A DNA stretch of 64,000 bases from Asticcacaulis currens (lineage in GTDB: Bacteria > Pseudomonadota > Alphaproteobacteria > Caulobacterales > Caulobacteraceae). A program made the position numbers and the translations under genes. Under the pieces are notes generated by a model that searched no databases, was not told where the DNA came from, and saw only the letters and a program-made list of their open reading frames with translations. The stretch's first letter is position 1; the number at the start of each line of letters is the position of its first letter. Location of the stretch: assembly GCF_028550395.1 (NCBI RefSeq), contig NZ_JAQQKW010000008.1, positions 1-64,000 of the forward strand. Direction: 5' to 3'. This document shows positions 9,708 to 19,489 of this stretch, piece after piece.

Positions 9708-10508
9708 TTACTTGGCCTTTTGACGCGCCGCCGTCACCAGAGTCTGGAGCTGCGGGATATCGCCGCCATTGACCAGCACGCCATCGACGATGAAGTTGGG
9801 CGTGGCACCGATGCCCAGCTTGTAGCCCAGTTGCAGGGTCTCATCTATCTTGGCCTGAACGTCCGGCGACTGGGCCTTGGCGTGCAGTTTGGCCGGATCG
9901 ACCCCGGCAGCGGTCAGGGCCGCATCGACATCGGCCTGAGAGCTGAGTTCGTGGCTATAGAGCGCGTTGTGGACGGCGGCATAGTGGCCGGTGTCGCGTG
10001 CGGCCAAGGCCAGACCGGCCAGAACGCGCGAATTGTCCTTACCGATGATCGGATATTCCTTGATCACCACGCGCACATCGGGATTGGCCTTGAGGAAGCT
10101 CAGCAGGCTGGGGTGACTGGCGCGGCAGGCGCTGCACAGATAGTCGTGGAACTCGATAATGGTGATGGGGGCCGACGGGTTACCGAGGATGGGATCGTCG
10201 GCGGCGATGATCGAACCTTCATTGGCCTTGATGGCGGTTTCAACGCTCTTGCGCGTTTCGGCGTCCTGCTTTTCACGCAGGGCGGTGGAGGCATCGACCA
10301 GCACTTCGGGCCGCGTCATCAGGCCACCGCGCACGATCAGGCCCTGAATATTAGGCAGGACATAGGGGGCCAGCGCCAGTACGAAAGCCCCGGTCGCCAG
10401 AGCCAGCGCCAGATTGGATTTGCTGAGCAGGGGCTCATGCGGGGCGAGGGCGGGCGTCTCTGTTTTGGTTTCCGGTGCAGGCGTCGGCGTTTCGGGGGTA
10501 TCGGTCAC
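9708..10508 (-). CDS. DsbA-family thiol:disulfide oxidoreductase, membrane anchored
   Basis: 266 residues. A Pro/Thr-rich cytoplasmic N-terminus (1-28) leads to one membrane segment (about 33-52, LALALATGAFVLALAPYVLP), placing a thioredoxin-fold domain (about 95-265) in the periplasm. The active-site motif is CSAC within FHDYLCSACRASHPS, and the cis-Pro loop is GATPNFIVDG near 232-241. The family forms or isomerises disulfides; the exact role (DsbA-like or a BdbD/Com1-like variant) cannot be told. The gene starts 12 nt after the M48 metallopeptidase stop, so the two are likely one operon handling envelope protein quality. Confidence 0.88.
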   Translation of the reverse strand: MTDTPETPTPAPETKTETPALAPHEPLLSKSNLALALATGAFVLALAPYVLPNIQGLIVRGGLMTRPEVLVDASTALREKQDAETRKSVETAIKANEGSIIAADDPILGNPSAPITIIEFHDYLCSACRASHPSLLSFLKANPDVRVVIKEYPIIGKDNSRVLAGLALAARDTGHYAAVHNALYSHELSSQADVDAALTAAGVDPAKLHAKAQSPDVQAKIDETLQLGYKLGIGATPNFIVDGVLVNGGDIPQLQTLVTAARQKAK

Positions 10509-10520
10509 TTATCAACTTTC

Positions 10521-11924
10521 TTAGCGGCGAAGGCGGGTTTCTTCCTCCACGGGGTCGATACCCATGAGCGAGGAGGTGGTCAGGACGATGTCGCGGGCGC
10601 GGCGGTATTCGACGGAATCCTTGGGCAGGTTTTTCTGCGACCACACTGCGAAGGTGCGGGCCTGCGGGATATTGCCCTGATAGAATTCGGCTTCGGCCGA
10701 GGCCAGACGCGCCTGACCCGGCATTTTCAGGCCATCATAGCCCTGCGCCAGCAGGTTCCAGGCAAAGCTGTTGTCGGCCTCGTATTTCAGCGAGGCGTTG
10801 AGGCGGTCGATCCCTTCGCGCAGATTGTCGTCCCCGCCGGCGGCGATCAGGGCCTGCCCCAGATTGACCATCAACAGCGGCGCATCGGGCAGCAGCTCCA
10901 CCGATTTACGGTGCGCGGGGATGGCCAGCGCCGTCTGACCCGTTTCGAAATAGATTTGCCCTTTCAGTTCCCAAAGATAGGGATTGTTCGGCTGTTCGAT
11001 CAGAAGCTGATCCAGCTCGGTCAGCGCCTTCTTCACCTCGGTCTGCTTGTACCAGGCGATGACGTGGGCGTAGCGCGACGGGAAGGAGCGGTCGCTTTCG
11101 GGATAGCGCATGAACACCTTTTGCGGGTGATCGAGGAAGCCCGACAGCTTGGCCTTGACGATGCTGAATTCCGCGATCAGTTCCGGCGAGTCCACCGCGT
11201 CCTTGTGCGGCTGCTGCTCGACCAGGCGGCGCAGGGTGGCGACACGGTCACGCGACAGGGGGTGGGTGCGGAAATACTGATAGCGCTCGGCATTGGAAAA
11301 GGTCTCGTAATTGCGCAGCTTATCGAAAAATTCGACCAGACCGCGACCGGACATGCCGGCGCGCTCCAGCGCCTTGACGCCCGCGATGTCGGCGGCGGAT
11401 TCCTGCGTCTGCATGTAGCGCAGCGCCCCCAGCGTGCCGAAGGTCTGCGACGAACCCAGAAGGCCCACGCCTGCATCCCCGGCCCCGGCGAGAATGGCGA
11501 TAATCCCCAGTCCCAGTGAAATGGCCATCGGGGCCTTGGCCGCCTGATAGATTTCGTCGGAGCGAACGGTGTGGCCGGCCGCCTGGTGGCCGGCTTCGTG
11601 GGCGATGACGCCGAACAGCTCATTGGGGGTTTCGGCTTCGCCGATCATGCCGGTATTGAGGCCGATGATCTGACGCGAAGTGGCAAAGGCGTTGATCGAC
11701 TGATCGGCGATCAGCAGGAACTGTACCTGATCGGCATTGAGGCCCGACGCGGTCAGAATGCCGCGCGTTTCTTTATGCAGGAAGCGCTCGATCTCGGTGT
11801 CGCGGATGACGGTCTGGGCCTGCGCCTTCGGGGCCAGTCCGGTGACGGCCAGAGTCATCAGCGAGGCCGCCGCCAGAGGCTTCAGCCAGCCAGACGCTCT
11901 GTGTTTAAGGCCGTTCCACACCAT
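10521..11924 (-). CDS. M48 family metallopeptidase with TPR region (BepA-like)
   Basis: 467 residues from the ATG at 11924, chosen because it starts a classic signal peptide (WLKPLAAASLMTLAVTGLAPKAQA) which the longer frame would bury. The zinc protease motif HEAGH lies in FGVIAHEAGHQAAGH near 120-125, with downstream ESAADIAGVKALERAG giving the third zinc ligand (Glu). C-terminal half is helical repeat with TPR character (YLWELKGQIYFETGQTALAI). Periplasmic; BepA-like proteins degrade or assist outer membrane proteins. First gene of a pair with the DsbA-like protein. Confidence 0.9.
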   Translation of the reverse strand: MVWNGLKHRASGWLKPLAAASLMTLAVTGLAPKAQAQTVIRDTEIERFLHKETRGILTASGLNADQVQFLLIADQSINAFATSRQIIGLNTGMIGEAETPNELFGVIAHEAGHQAAGHTVRSDEIYQAAKAPMAISLGLGIIAILAGAGDAGVGLLGSSQTFGTLGALRYMQTQESAADIAGVKALERAGMSGRGLVEFFDKLRNYETFSNAERYQYFRTHPLSRDRVATLRRLVEQQPHKDAVDSPELIAEFSIVKAKLSGFLDHPQKVFMRYPESDRSFPSRYAHVIAWYKQTEVKKALTELDQLLIEQPNNPYLWELKGQIYFETGQTALAIPAHRKSVELLPDAPLLMVNLGQALIAAGGDDNLREGIDRLNASLKYEADNSFAWNLLAQGYDGLKMPGQARLASAEAEFYQGNIPQARTFAVWSQKNLPKDSVEYRRARDIVLTTSSLMGIDPVEEETRLRR

Positions 11925-12026
11925 AGGCACGTCTCTGTCGCGGATTTCGTTCAGCTTTATATGGGCAGTAAGAGTGACAAATCTAAGGCCCCCACACAAC
12001 CGGAAAAGCCGGATGGCTGACGACAA

Positions 12027-12059
12027 CAAAAGGCCCGCAACGTGAACATTGCGGGCCTT
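12027..12059 (-). terminator. rne terminator
   Basis: 11-bp perfect stem AAGGCCCGCAA / TTGCGGGCCTT (plus coordinates 12030-12040 and 12049-12059), followed on the minus strand by TTGTTGTC. Lies 6 nt after the rne stop codon. Confidence 0.85.
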
Positions 12060-12065
12060 GTGCTT

Positions 12066-14774
12066 TTATCGGCGCCACCAGCCGCGCTTGGGCTTGGCGG
12101 GCGGCGTGTTGATTTCCGCCGGATCGGGCTCGGGCGCTGTGGGGGCGAAGCTGCCGCCCATCGGTTCGTTTTCCAGCACCGGTTCCGCAAGGACGGGTTC
12201 CGGAGCGGTTTCGGCGACGGCTTCGACCGGCGCAGGTTCCACCGCCGTTTCCATCACCGCCGGTTCGGCGGCCAGTGCGGGCTCTGCGGCGACTTCGGCC
12301 ACCGGTTCGTCGGTCTTTTTCTTGCGCGAGCGGGTCTTGCGGGCCGGTTTGACCACCTCTTCCGCAACGGCTTCGGCCATCACGTCCGGCACGGCGTCAA
12401 TGACCGGCTCAGGCGCGGTTTCCATCGCGGCAGGTTCAGCGGCGACCGCGACGGGTTCGCTCGCTTCGGCTTCGGCTTCGGCCTTGCCACGCCGCTTACG
12501 CGGCGGACGCTTGCCCTTGGGGGCGGGCTGATCGCGCAGGTCTTCGGGCACGAGCGAGGTCGGTGCCTGAGTCGCGGCCCCCAGCACCGAGGCGGCTTCG
12601 GGCGTATCCCCAGCGATCACCGGTGTTTCAGCGGCCACTTCGATCACATCGAAGCCGTCCGGCGTTTCACCCGGCTGAGGGGCGCGCTTGCCCTGCGATT
12701 CGTCGAACGGGTCGATCCACACATAGGGTTCTTCCAGCGACGGAGTGCGGGCGCGCACCCAGGCATAGGCTTCGCGCGGGCGGGCGTCCGGACCGTTGCG
12801 ACGGCCCCCGCGGCGGCCGCGACGACGGCGACGGTTGCGACGGAAATCGCCGTCGTCCTCAGCGTCTTCGTCTTCGCTGTCGGCCTCAGACTCCGAGTCA
12901 ACGGATTCGGCATCGGCGGTCTCAGAGTCGACGCGCGCTTCGGTGTCCTGACGGCCCCGGCGACGGCGGCGGCGGCGGCCGCGACGGTCATCGCGGTCTT
13001 CACGCGCTTCCGTCCGCTCTGACGCCTCATCGTCGTCCGTGTCTTCGCGCTCAATGGCCTCTTCGTCGAGGGCGATGACGTCTTCGTCCTCGTCCTCGTC
13101 ATAGTCCGGGTCGGGACCGAGGTCGATGATCGGATCGGGACGCGGCGGCGGCGTGAATTCCACCTCATCGGCATGGACAGTGCGCACGATCTCGAATTCG
13201 GCGTGGTTCAGGTCGGAGTCGATCTCGACATTGACCTTGAGCCCCCATTCGAGGCGCAGCTTGGCCAGATGCACCTGCTTCTCGTTGAGGATATAGAGGG
13301 CCACGGCCTGCGGAAGCTTGATGGTGATGGCGCCGGCGCCATTGGTCATGGCCTCAAGGTCGATGGCGCGCATGGCTGCCAGAGCCGAGGAGTCGGTCGA
13401 ACGGACGCGGCCCATGCCTTCGCAGTGCGGGCAGATGACCGTCGTGCCTTCGAGGAAGCCGGTGCGGCGGCGCTGACGGCTGATCTCCATCAGGCCGAAG
13501 CCGGAAATCTTGCCCATCTGGATGCGGGCGCGGTCTTCGCTGAGGGCGTCCTTGAGCTTCTTTTCGACGGCGCGGTTGTTCTTCGACTCATCCATGTCGA
13601 TGAAGTCGATGACCACCAGACCGGCCAGATCGCGCAGACGCATCTGGCGCGCGGCCTCTTCGGCAGCTTCAAGATTGGTCTTGAGCGCCGTCGCCTCGAT
13701 ATTGCGCTCCTTGGTCGATTTGCCGGAGTTGACGTCGATGGCGACCAGGGCTTCGGTCTGGTTGATGACCAGATACCCCCCCGAACGCAGCGGCACGACC
13801 GGGGAATAGATGCGGTTGAGGATGTCGTCTATGCCGTGGCGCGCAAACAGCGGCATCCCGCCATTATAGAGCTGAATCTTCTTCGCCTGCGACGGCATGA
13901 TCATGCGCATGAAGTCCTTGGCGGACTTGTAGCCTTCGACGCCCTCGACCTGCACGTGGTCGAAATCCTTGTCGAACAGGTCGCGGATGGCGCGCTTGAC
14001 GAGGTCTTCTTCCTCATAGATCAGCGCCGGGGCGTTGGAACGCAGCGTCGTTTCGCGGATATTTTCCCACACGCGCAGCAGGTAGTCATAGTCGCGCTTG
14101 ATCTCGGTCTTGGTGCGCTTGGCCCCGGCCGTGCGCACGATCAGGCCCATGCCCTGCGGCACGTCGAGTGATTGCGCCACGGCCTTCAGCCGCTTGCGAT
14201 CGGCCCCGTTGGTGATCTTGCGGCTGATGCCGCCGCCCCGCGCCGTATTGGGCATCAGCACGCAGTAGCGCCCGGCCAGCGACAGATAGGTGGTGAGCGC
14301 TGCCCCCTTGTTGCCGCGCTCTTCCTTGACGACCTGCACCAGCAGGATCTGACGACGCTTGATGACTTCCTGAATCTTGTAGCGCTTGATCAGGTGGGCG
14401 CGCAGGCGGCGCTCCTCATCCGGCAGGTCGTCACCGTCGTCTTCGTGATCCTCGTCCTCAGCGTCGTCATGGCCGTTGGCGGCAGCCTGTGCCGCCAGCT
14501 CGGCCATCAGCTTTTCGCGGTCGGCGACCGGTATCTGATAATAGTCCGGGTGGATTTCGTTGAAGGCCAGAAAGCCATGGCGGTTGCCGCCATATTCCAC
14601 GAAGGCCGCCTGAAGCGAGGGCTCTACGCGGGTGACCTTGGCGAGGTAGATATTGCCGCGCAACTGCTTGCGGGCGTGGCTTTCAAAATCGAATTCCTCA
14701 ACTTTTGAGCCGTTCAGAACGACGACGCGGGTTTCTTCCGCGTGCGTCGCGTCGATTAACATGGTTTTCGACAT
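12066..14774 (-). CDS. rne: Ribonuclease E/G family, RNase E
   Basis: 902 residues from ATG 14774 (MSKTMLIDATH). Endoribonuclease of mRNA decay and rRNA/tRNA processing and scaffold of the degradosome. S1 domain about 36-150, with an acidic insertion (100-122, rich in Asp/Glu) typical of alphaproteobacterial RNase E; DNase-I-like catalytic domain with the magnesium-binding Asp residues in VAIDVNSGK (about 347) and VVIDFIDMDE (about 390); zinc-link CPHCEG (Cys 448 and 451). The C-terminal part (about 540-902) is disordered, with acidic blocks, Arg-rich RNA-binding blocks (RRGRRRRRRRGRQ, RRNRRRRRGRRGGRR) and long Ala/Glu/Pro stretches, where partner-binding sites would lie. Has a long leader (next entry) and divergent amiC. 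Confidence 0.96.
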   Translation of the reverse strand: MSKTMLIDATHAEETRVVVLNGSKVEEFDFESHARKQLRGNIYLAKVTRVEPSLQAAFVEYGGNRHGFLAFNEIHPDYYQIPVADREKLMAELAAQAAANGHDDAEDEDHEDDGDDLPDEERRLRAHLIKRYKIQEVIKRRQILLVQVVKEERGNKGAALTTYLSLAGRYCVLMPNTARGGGISRKITNGADRKRLKAVAQSLDVPQGMGLIVRTAGAKRTKTEIKRDYDYLLRVWENIRETTLRSNAPALIYEEEDLVKRAIRDLFDKDFDHVQVEGVEGYKSAKDFMRMIMPSQAKKIQLYNGGMPLFARHGIDDILNRIYSPVVPLRSGGYLVINQTEALVAIDVNSGKSTKERNIEATALKTNLEAAEEAARQMRLRDLAGLVVIDFIDMDESKNNRAVEKKLKDALSEDRARIQMGKISGFGLMEISRQRRRTGFLEGTTVICPHCEGMGRVRSTDSSALAAMRAIDLEAMTNGAGAITIKLPQAVALYILNEKQVHLAKLRLEWGLKVNVEIDSDLNHAEFEIVRTVHADEVEFTPPPRPDPIIDLGPDPDYDEDEDEDVIALDEEAIEREDTDDDEASERTEAREDRDDRRGRRRRRRRGRQDTEARVDSETADAESVDSESEADSEDEDAEDDGDFRRNRRRRRGRRGGRRNGPDARPREAYAWVRARTPSLEEPYVWIDPFDESQGKRAPQPGETPDGFDVIEVAAETPVIAGDTPEAASVLGAATQAPTSLVPEDLRDQPAPKGKRPPRKRRGKAEAEAEASEPVAVAAEPAAMETAPEPVIDAVPDVMAEAVAEEVVKPARKTRSRKKKTDEPVAEVAAEPALAAEPAVMETAVEPAPVEAVAETAPEPVLAEPVLENEPMGGSFAPTAPEPDPAEINTPPAKPKRGWWRR

Positions 14775-15517
14775 TAACGCGATCTCCGCAGCGCGCACGC
14801 CTTAAACCCGCGCCGGACACAGGGCCGGGCGGTGACAGGGGGCGCTGACTGATTTGGGGTGAAAGGCGTGCGCAAAGGCCCGGTCCGGCGCGCAAGGAGC
14901 GCGGAGCGGCAGATATCCGGAGCCTGTTCAAATGAGCGGCACAGCCCATTGGGTGTTTAATACCTTCGAGCCTTGTGCCCAAAACGGCCATGAAACTTTC
15001 CTGGCACGTTTCGGAAACACGTAAGGCGTTACAAAAAATCAGAGCAATGAAGCGGCCCGACTGAGCCGACGAATGCTCTAACTACGCTTGGCCGAAGCGT
15101 CCCGGTGCCGATTGAGGCCCCTTTGGCGGACGCGCCGGTGAATTTCATTCGGAGTGGCGAGGGATTCCGCAAGGGAAGGTTTCGCCGGAAGAGGGCCAGA
15201 CCGGCCGCACAGGACCGGAACAGGACCTCCTCAAAAGAGGTGTTGTCCGGTGAAAGGTGCGCGCGACAATCAAAAAAGGCCACGGACCGGGCACCGGAAA
15301 TATGCGGGACTCGCTTATCAGACGGGCTGGGGAGCCAGGGCCTGACGGGCGCAATCCGTCTTGCACGCGGCGAATATGCAACAAGGTTGCGCAAAAGAAA
15401 AGCACGCAATTATTTTTGTTGTTAACGAGATCGCTACCCGCATCGTGTATCCATACGGTCACAATACAAAGCAGCGGCGCCAGAAAGGCGTCCACGGTAT
15501 TTTGGTGGAGCGGGTGA
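14775..15517. promoter_or_regulatory. Long rne/amiC divergent intergenic region with leader hairpins
   Basis: 743 nt without a supported gene; the short frames here lack ribosome sites and overlap each other on both strands. It must hold the promoters of rne (minus) and amiC (plus) and the rne 5' leader. Structures seen: an extended imperfect hairpin at 15215-15250 with outer arms CCGGA/TCCGG and inner arms ACCTC/GAGGT, AGAGCA/TGCTCT arms at 15043-15078, and GTTTC-GG-AAAC near 15009-15018. RNase E autoregulates through its 5' UTR in E. coli; a similar role here is inference. I could not fix a promoter with confidence. Confidence 0.55.
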
Positions 15518-16750
15518 ATGATCCGACGTGCGTGGCGTTTGGCCGGCAAAGGCCAGCTATGGCTGGCAGCCCTGATGGCGGGCGCCATTGTTATCGCGAC
15601 AGGGGACATCACCCCGGTCGAAGCGGCCTCCAGCGGCGATGTCGTCAATGTGCGCCTCGGGGGCGCGCCGGGTCAGACGCGACTGGTCATCGACCTGCAA
15701 TCGTCGGTCAAGGGCGAACTGCTCAGCCGTGAAGCGGATCAGCAACGCGCTGTTCTCGGCCTGTCGGGCGCGGATGTCGGTGCGTCGCTGAGCGGGCAGG
15801 GGCAGGGCCTTATCAAGGGCTGGAAGCTCGACACCACGGCCGGCATGACGCGCCTGCGCCTCGATTTCAACGGCAATGCCCGCATCGCGCGCCGGTTCCT
15901 GCTGCCGCCCGCCGATGGTATCGGCACCTACCGCTACGTGATCGACGTTGTGCCCGCCGATGCGCCCGCGCCGCAGACCGTTGCGGCAAAGGCCGTGGCC
16001 GATACCGCGCCCATTCCCCCTGCCTTGCGCACCGAAGCGGCTGACAAACCGCGCACGGGCAAGAAGATCATTGTCGTCGATGCCGGCCACGGCGGTCACG
16101 ACCCCGGTGCGCGCGGCGCGTCGTCGTGGGAAAAGGATGTCAATCTGGCGGCAGCCAAGGCGCTGAAGGCCAGGCTGGAAGCCACGGGGCGTTACAAGGT
16201 CATTATGACGCGCGATTCCGACGTCTATGTCGATAAGGTGGCCCGCGTCCGTATCGCCCGCAACGCCAATGCCGACCTGTTTATCTCGCTGCACTCCGAT
16301 TCCGGCCCGAACACGGCCACCAAGGGGGCCTCTATCTATACCCTGTCGGATTCCGGCACCGAACGCGCGGCGCGCAACGCCATGAACCGCGGCGACTGGG
16401 CCCTGCCGACGGGCGCGACGGACAAGACGGTCGGGCGCATCCTGATCGACCTCACGCAGCGCGCCACCAAGAACCGTTCGGCGACCTTTGCCGAATTGAT
16501 GCTCGATAATCTGGATGGCGATGTGCCGCTGCTCAAGAGCAGCCATCGTCAGGCGGGTTTTGTCGTCCTTCTGGCGGCGGACGTGCCGGCAGTGCTTCTG
16601 GAGATGGGCTTCATCACCAACGAAGAGGATGAGAAGCGTCTCAACGATTCGGGTGACCGCAACCGGCTGGCCTCGCAACTGGTGAAGGCGATTGATCAGT
16701 ATTTCGCCAACGATGTGCGCTATGCCTCGTTTGGCTTCGTCGCCCGCTGA
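15518..16750 (+). CDS. amiC: N-acetylmuramoyl-L-alanine amidase with AMIN domain
   Basis: 410 residues. Signal peptide (about 1-37, LWLAALMAGAIVIATGDITPVEAA), AMIN domain (about 40-145; TRLVIDLQSSVKGELLSREA) that targets the protein to septal envelope, a Pro/Ala linker, and an Amidase_3 catalytic domain (about 183-400). Zinc ligands are in VDAGHGGHDPGA (His), WEKDVNLAAAKAL (Glu) and LFISLHSDSG (His); the catalytic Glu lies in VLLEMGFITN. Cleaves the amide between MurNAc and the peptide stem in cell separation. Expected to need an EnvC/NlpD-type activator. Next to mrcA on the same strand but with its own terminator. Confidence 0.94.
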   Translation: MIRRAWRLAGKGQLWLAALMAGAIVIATGDITPVEAASSGDVVNVRLGGAPGQTRLVIDLQSSVKGELLSREADQQRAVLGLSGADVGASLSGQGQGLIKGWKLDTTAGMTRLRLDFNGNARIARRFLLPPADGIGTYRYVIDVVPADAPAPQTVAAKAVADTAPIPPALRTEAADKPRTGKKIIVVDAGHGGHDPGARGASSWEKDVNLAAAKALKARLEATGRYKVIMTRDSDVYVDKVARVRIARNANADLFISLHSDSGPNTATKGASIYTLSDSGTERAARNAMNRGDWALPTGATDKTVGRILIDLTQRATKNRSATFAELMLDNLDGDVPLLKSSHRQAGFVVLLAADVPAVLLEMGFITNEEDEKRLNDSGDRNRLASQLVKAIDQYFANDVRYASFGFVAR

Positions 16751-16770
16751 TCCCGCAAGCGCCTTGCGTA

Positions 16771-16804
16771 CAAAGCCCTGCCGTTGCGGCAGGGCTTTGT
16801 TGTT
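16771..16804 (+). terminator. amiC terminator
   Basis: 12-bp stem CAAAGCCCTGCC / GGCAGGGCTTTG with a 5-nt loop, followed by TTGTTG. Lies 20 nt after the amiC stop. Confidence 0.85.
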
Positions 16805-16962
16805 GCGGTCAAAGCGTCGCCAATAAGCCGCATTTGCCCGCAATAAGCCGCAGAGGGCCGTGATCAGGGCTTTGCGGGACGGGCGGGCTTTGATACACAC
16901 GGCGGGATATGATGCGGACGGCTCTCTGTAACGGAACCGCGTCGCGGTGACGGAGGGTGTTT

Positions 16963-19389
16963 GTGAAATCCACTGAGCGTTGGTTCGCCATGGCGGGGGT
17001 GGTGCTGATGTCGCTGGTGGCCGTAGCGGGCTTTGCCATCGCCATCTATGCCGCATGGCTGTTTCATGACCTGCCCGATGGGAACGAGATCGTGGATTAC
17101 CGCCCGCCGACCTCGACGCGCCTGTTCGCGTGGGACGGCACGCTGATCGGTGAATTTGCGCAGGAACGCCGCATCTTCATCCCCTATAACCGCATCCCCG
17201 ATCGCATCAGCCACGCCTTTCTGGCGGCCGAAGACCGCAACTTCTTCAACCATTCTGGCGTCGATGTCGGTGGCCTGTCGCGGGCCATGGTCAAGAACGT
17301 GATCAATTTCGTGCAGGGCCGCCGCCTCGAAGGCGGGTCCACCATCACGCAGCAGGTGGCCAAGAACGTCCTTTTGTCGAATGAGCGGACCATCGGGCGC
17401 AAGCTGAAGGAATTTATTCTGGCGCGGCGGCTCGAAACCTCCCTGACCAAGGAACAGATCCTCGAACTCTATCTGAACGACATCTATCTCGGCTATCGCT
17501 CCAACGGGATCGGCACGGCGGCCTATAACTATTTCGGCAAGTCGGTGGATCAGCTCACCCTGGCTGAGGCCGCCTATCTGGCCGCCCTGCCCAAGGGGCC
17601 GCACAACTATCACCCCATCCGTCGCAAGGATCAGGCCATTGCCCGCCGCAACTGGATTCTGGGCGAAATGGCGTCGGTTGGCTGGGTGACGAAGGCCGAG
17701 GCCGAGGCCGCCATGCGTGAGGATCTGGTGGTGCAGTCGGCCCCGCAGCGCACCAAGTACCGCGATGCCGACTTCTTCGTGTCGGAGGTCGAGCGCCGTT
17801 CCAAGGCGCTGTTCGGTGAGGACATCTATTCGGCGGGCTACTATCTGAAGACCACGCTCGACCCCAAACTCCAGACGGCGGCGCGCATTGCCCTGATGGA
17901 CGGGCTCGAACTCTATGACCGCCGTCACGGCTGGCGCGGCGCATGGGGGAACATCAGCGGTATCAATGAGGGCTGGCAGCAGGAGGCCGCCGCTGTCGAG
18001 GCCAAGCTGCCCGAACGGCGCAAGGCGCCGTTTGAACGCCCCGACTGGCAGGTCGCGGTGGTCGAGCGCGCCGGTGGCGCCATCCGTCTGGCCGAGGCTC
18101 CAGCGGGCGAAAACCACGGCAATCTCCGTGCTTCGGACGTGGCGTGGGCGCAGGGCGGGGCAGGGCTCAAAGCCGGTGACCTGATTTATGTGGCGCGTGA
18201 CGCGACAGGGGCCTATGCCCTGAAGCAGGTACCGGCGGTCAATGGCGCGCTGGTCGCCATCGACCCGTGGACGGGCCGCGTCGTGGCCATGGTCGGCGGC
18301 TATTCCTTCTCTCTGTCGAAGTTCAATCGCGCCACGCAGGCCAAGCGTCAGCCCGGTTCGGCCATCAAGCCGTTCATCTATGCCACGGCCTTGGAAGGCG
18401 ATTTCACCCCGGCCTCCATCGTGGTCGATGGTCCCATCACCTTCAAGGGGGCCAATGGCGAGTCGTGGTCGCCCAAGAACTATTCGCGCACCTATTACGG
18501 GCCGCAAACCCTGCGCAAGGGACTTGAGCTGTCGCGCAACGCCATGACCGTGCGCCTTGCCGACAAGGTGGGCATGAAGACGGTGGCGGCCAAGGTGGTG
18601 CAGTACGGTGCCGTCGATAGTATGGAACCCTATCTGTCCAACGCGCTGGGTTCGACGGAAACCACGCCCTATCAGCTCACCGCCGCCTATTCGGCCTTCG
18701 TCAATGGCGGGCGGCGCATCAAGCCGCACCTGATCGAGCTGGTGCAGGACTATCAGGGCAAGGTCATCTACCGGGCCGATCAGCGTAAATGTCCGGCCGG
18801 CTGTACGCGCGCCTTTGACGGCACGGAATCGCCGCGCCTGACGCCCGAAGGGCAGCAGGTGATGGACCCCATTGTCGCCTATCAGATCAACTCCTTCCTG
18901 CAGGGCGTGGTGCAGCGCGGTACGGCGGCGCGCGCCAGTGCGCTGGGCATCCCGCTGGGCGGGAAGACCGGCACGACCAATGAATACCGCTCGGCGTGGT
19001 TCGTCGGCTTTACGCCCGATCTGGTCGCGGGGGTGTTTGTCGGCTTCGACGACAACCGCTCTCTGGGCGAGTCGGAAACCGGCGGCTCGGCGGCCCTGCC
19101 GATCTTTATCGACTTCATGGCCTCGGCGACGAAGAACAAGCCCGTCAAGGACTTCCGCAAGCCGAAGGACGCGGTCTATGTGTCGATCCGCGGCCATGAG
19201 GAAGCCTTCCGCCCCGGCACCGAGCCCAAGGTTATCGAGCGCGCCCCCGATGTGGTCGATGGTCCCAAGCCCTATAACGAGGTGTGGCGCGACGGCCTGA
19301 CGGGGCAACCGTCCAATCAGGCGACCCCGCAGGATCAGCCGAAAAAGAAGAAGTACGTCGATGAGATCGAGGAAGAGGTTCTTTACTGA
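16963..19389 (+). CDS. mrcA: Penicillin-binding protein 1A (bifunctional transglycosylase/transpeptidase)
   Basis: 808 residues. Start set at GTG 16963, six nt after GGAGG (16952-16956); the GTG at 16957 overlaps that site. One N-terminal membrane anchor (about 10-33), glycosyltransferase family 51 domain (about 55-225) with the catalytic Glu in AAEDRNFFNHSG (about 90) and GGSTITQQVAKN, an OB-like insertion, and a transpeptidase domain with SAIK (Ser about 466), SRN, and KTGTT (Lys about 668). Polymerises and crosslinks peptidoglycan in the inner membrane. Class A PBP1A with the inserted OB domain. Followed by prfB, 100 nt on. Confidence 0.96.
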   Translation: MKSTERWFAMAGVVLMSLVAVAGFAIAIYAAWLFHDLPDGNEIVDYRPPTSTRLFAWDGTLIGEFAQERRIFIPYNRIPDRISHAFLAAEDRNFFNHSGVDVGGLSRAMVKNVINFVQGRRLEGGSTITQQVAKNVLLSNERTIGRKLKEFILARRLETSLTKEQILELYLNDIYLGYRSNGIGTAAYNYFGKSVDQLTLAEAAYLAALPKGPHNYHPIRRKDQAIARRNWILGEMASVGWVTKAEAEAAMREDLVVQSAPQRTKYRDADFFVSEVERRSKALFGEDIYSAGYYLKTTLDPKLQTAARIALMDGLELYDRRHGWRGAWGNISGINEGWQQEAAAVEAKLPERRKAPFERPDWQVAVVERAGGAIRLAEAPAGENHGNLRASDVAWAQGGAGLKAGDLIYVARDATGAYALKQVPAVNGALVAIDPWTGRVVAMVGGYSFSLSKFNRATQAKRQPGSAIKPFIYATALEGDFTPASIVVDGPITFKGANGESWSPKNYSRTYYGPQTLRKGLELSRNAMTVRLADKVGMKTVAAKVVQYGAVDSMEPYLSNALGSTETTPYQLTAAYSAFVNGGRRIKPHLIELVQDYQGKVIYRADQRKCPAGCTRAFDGTESPRLTPEGQQVMDPIVAYQINSFLQGVVQRGTAARASALGIPLGGKTGTTNEYRSAWFVGFTPDLVAGVFVGFDDNRSLGESETGGSAALPIFIDFMASATKNKPVKDFRKPKDAVYVSIRGHEEAFRPGTEPKVIERAPDVVDGPKPYNEVWRDGLTGQPSNQATPQDQPKKKKYVDEIEEEVLY

Positions 19390-19489
19390 ACCTCCTCCGA
19401 TCGCGGCCACCTGACCGCGAAACGTGTTGCCATTTTGCGCGGGCGCGGCTATCCCCCACGGCTACCTTTTTTACCGTAAGGACATTGTA

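Noticed and set aside
15029-15517. Several overlapping short frames in the rne/amiC gap
   Set aside because: None has a ribosome site, and they conflict on both strands; the region looks like leader and promoter DNA.
16864-19410. An 848-codon frame antisense to mrcA
   Set aside because: Mirror frame; the plus-strand PBP1A is unambiguous.
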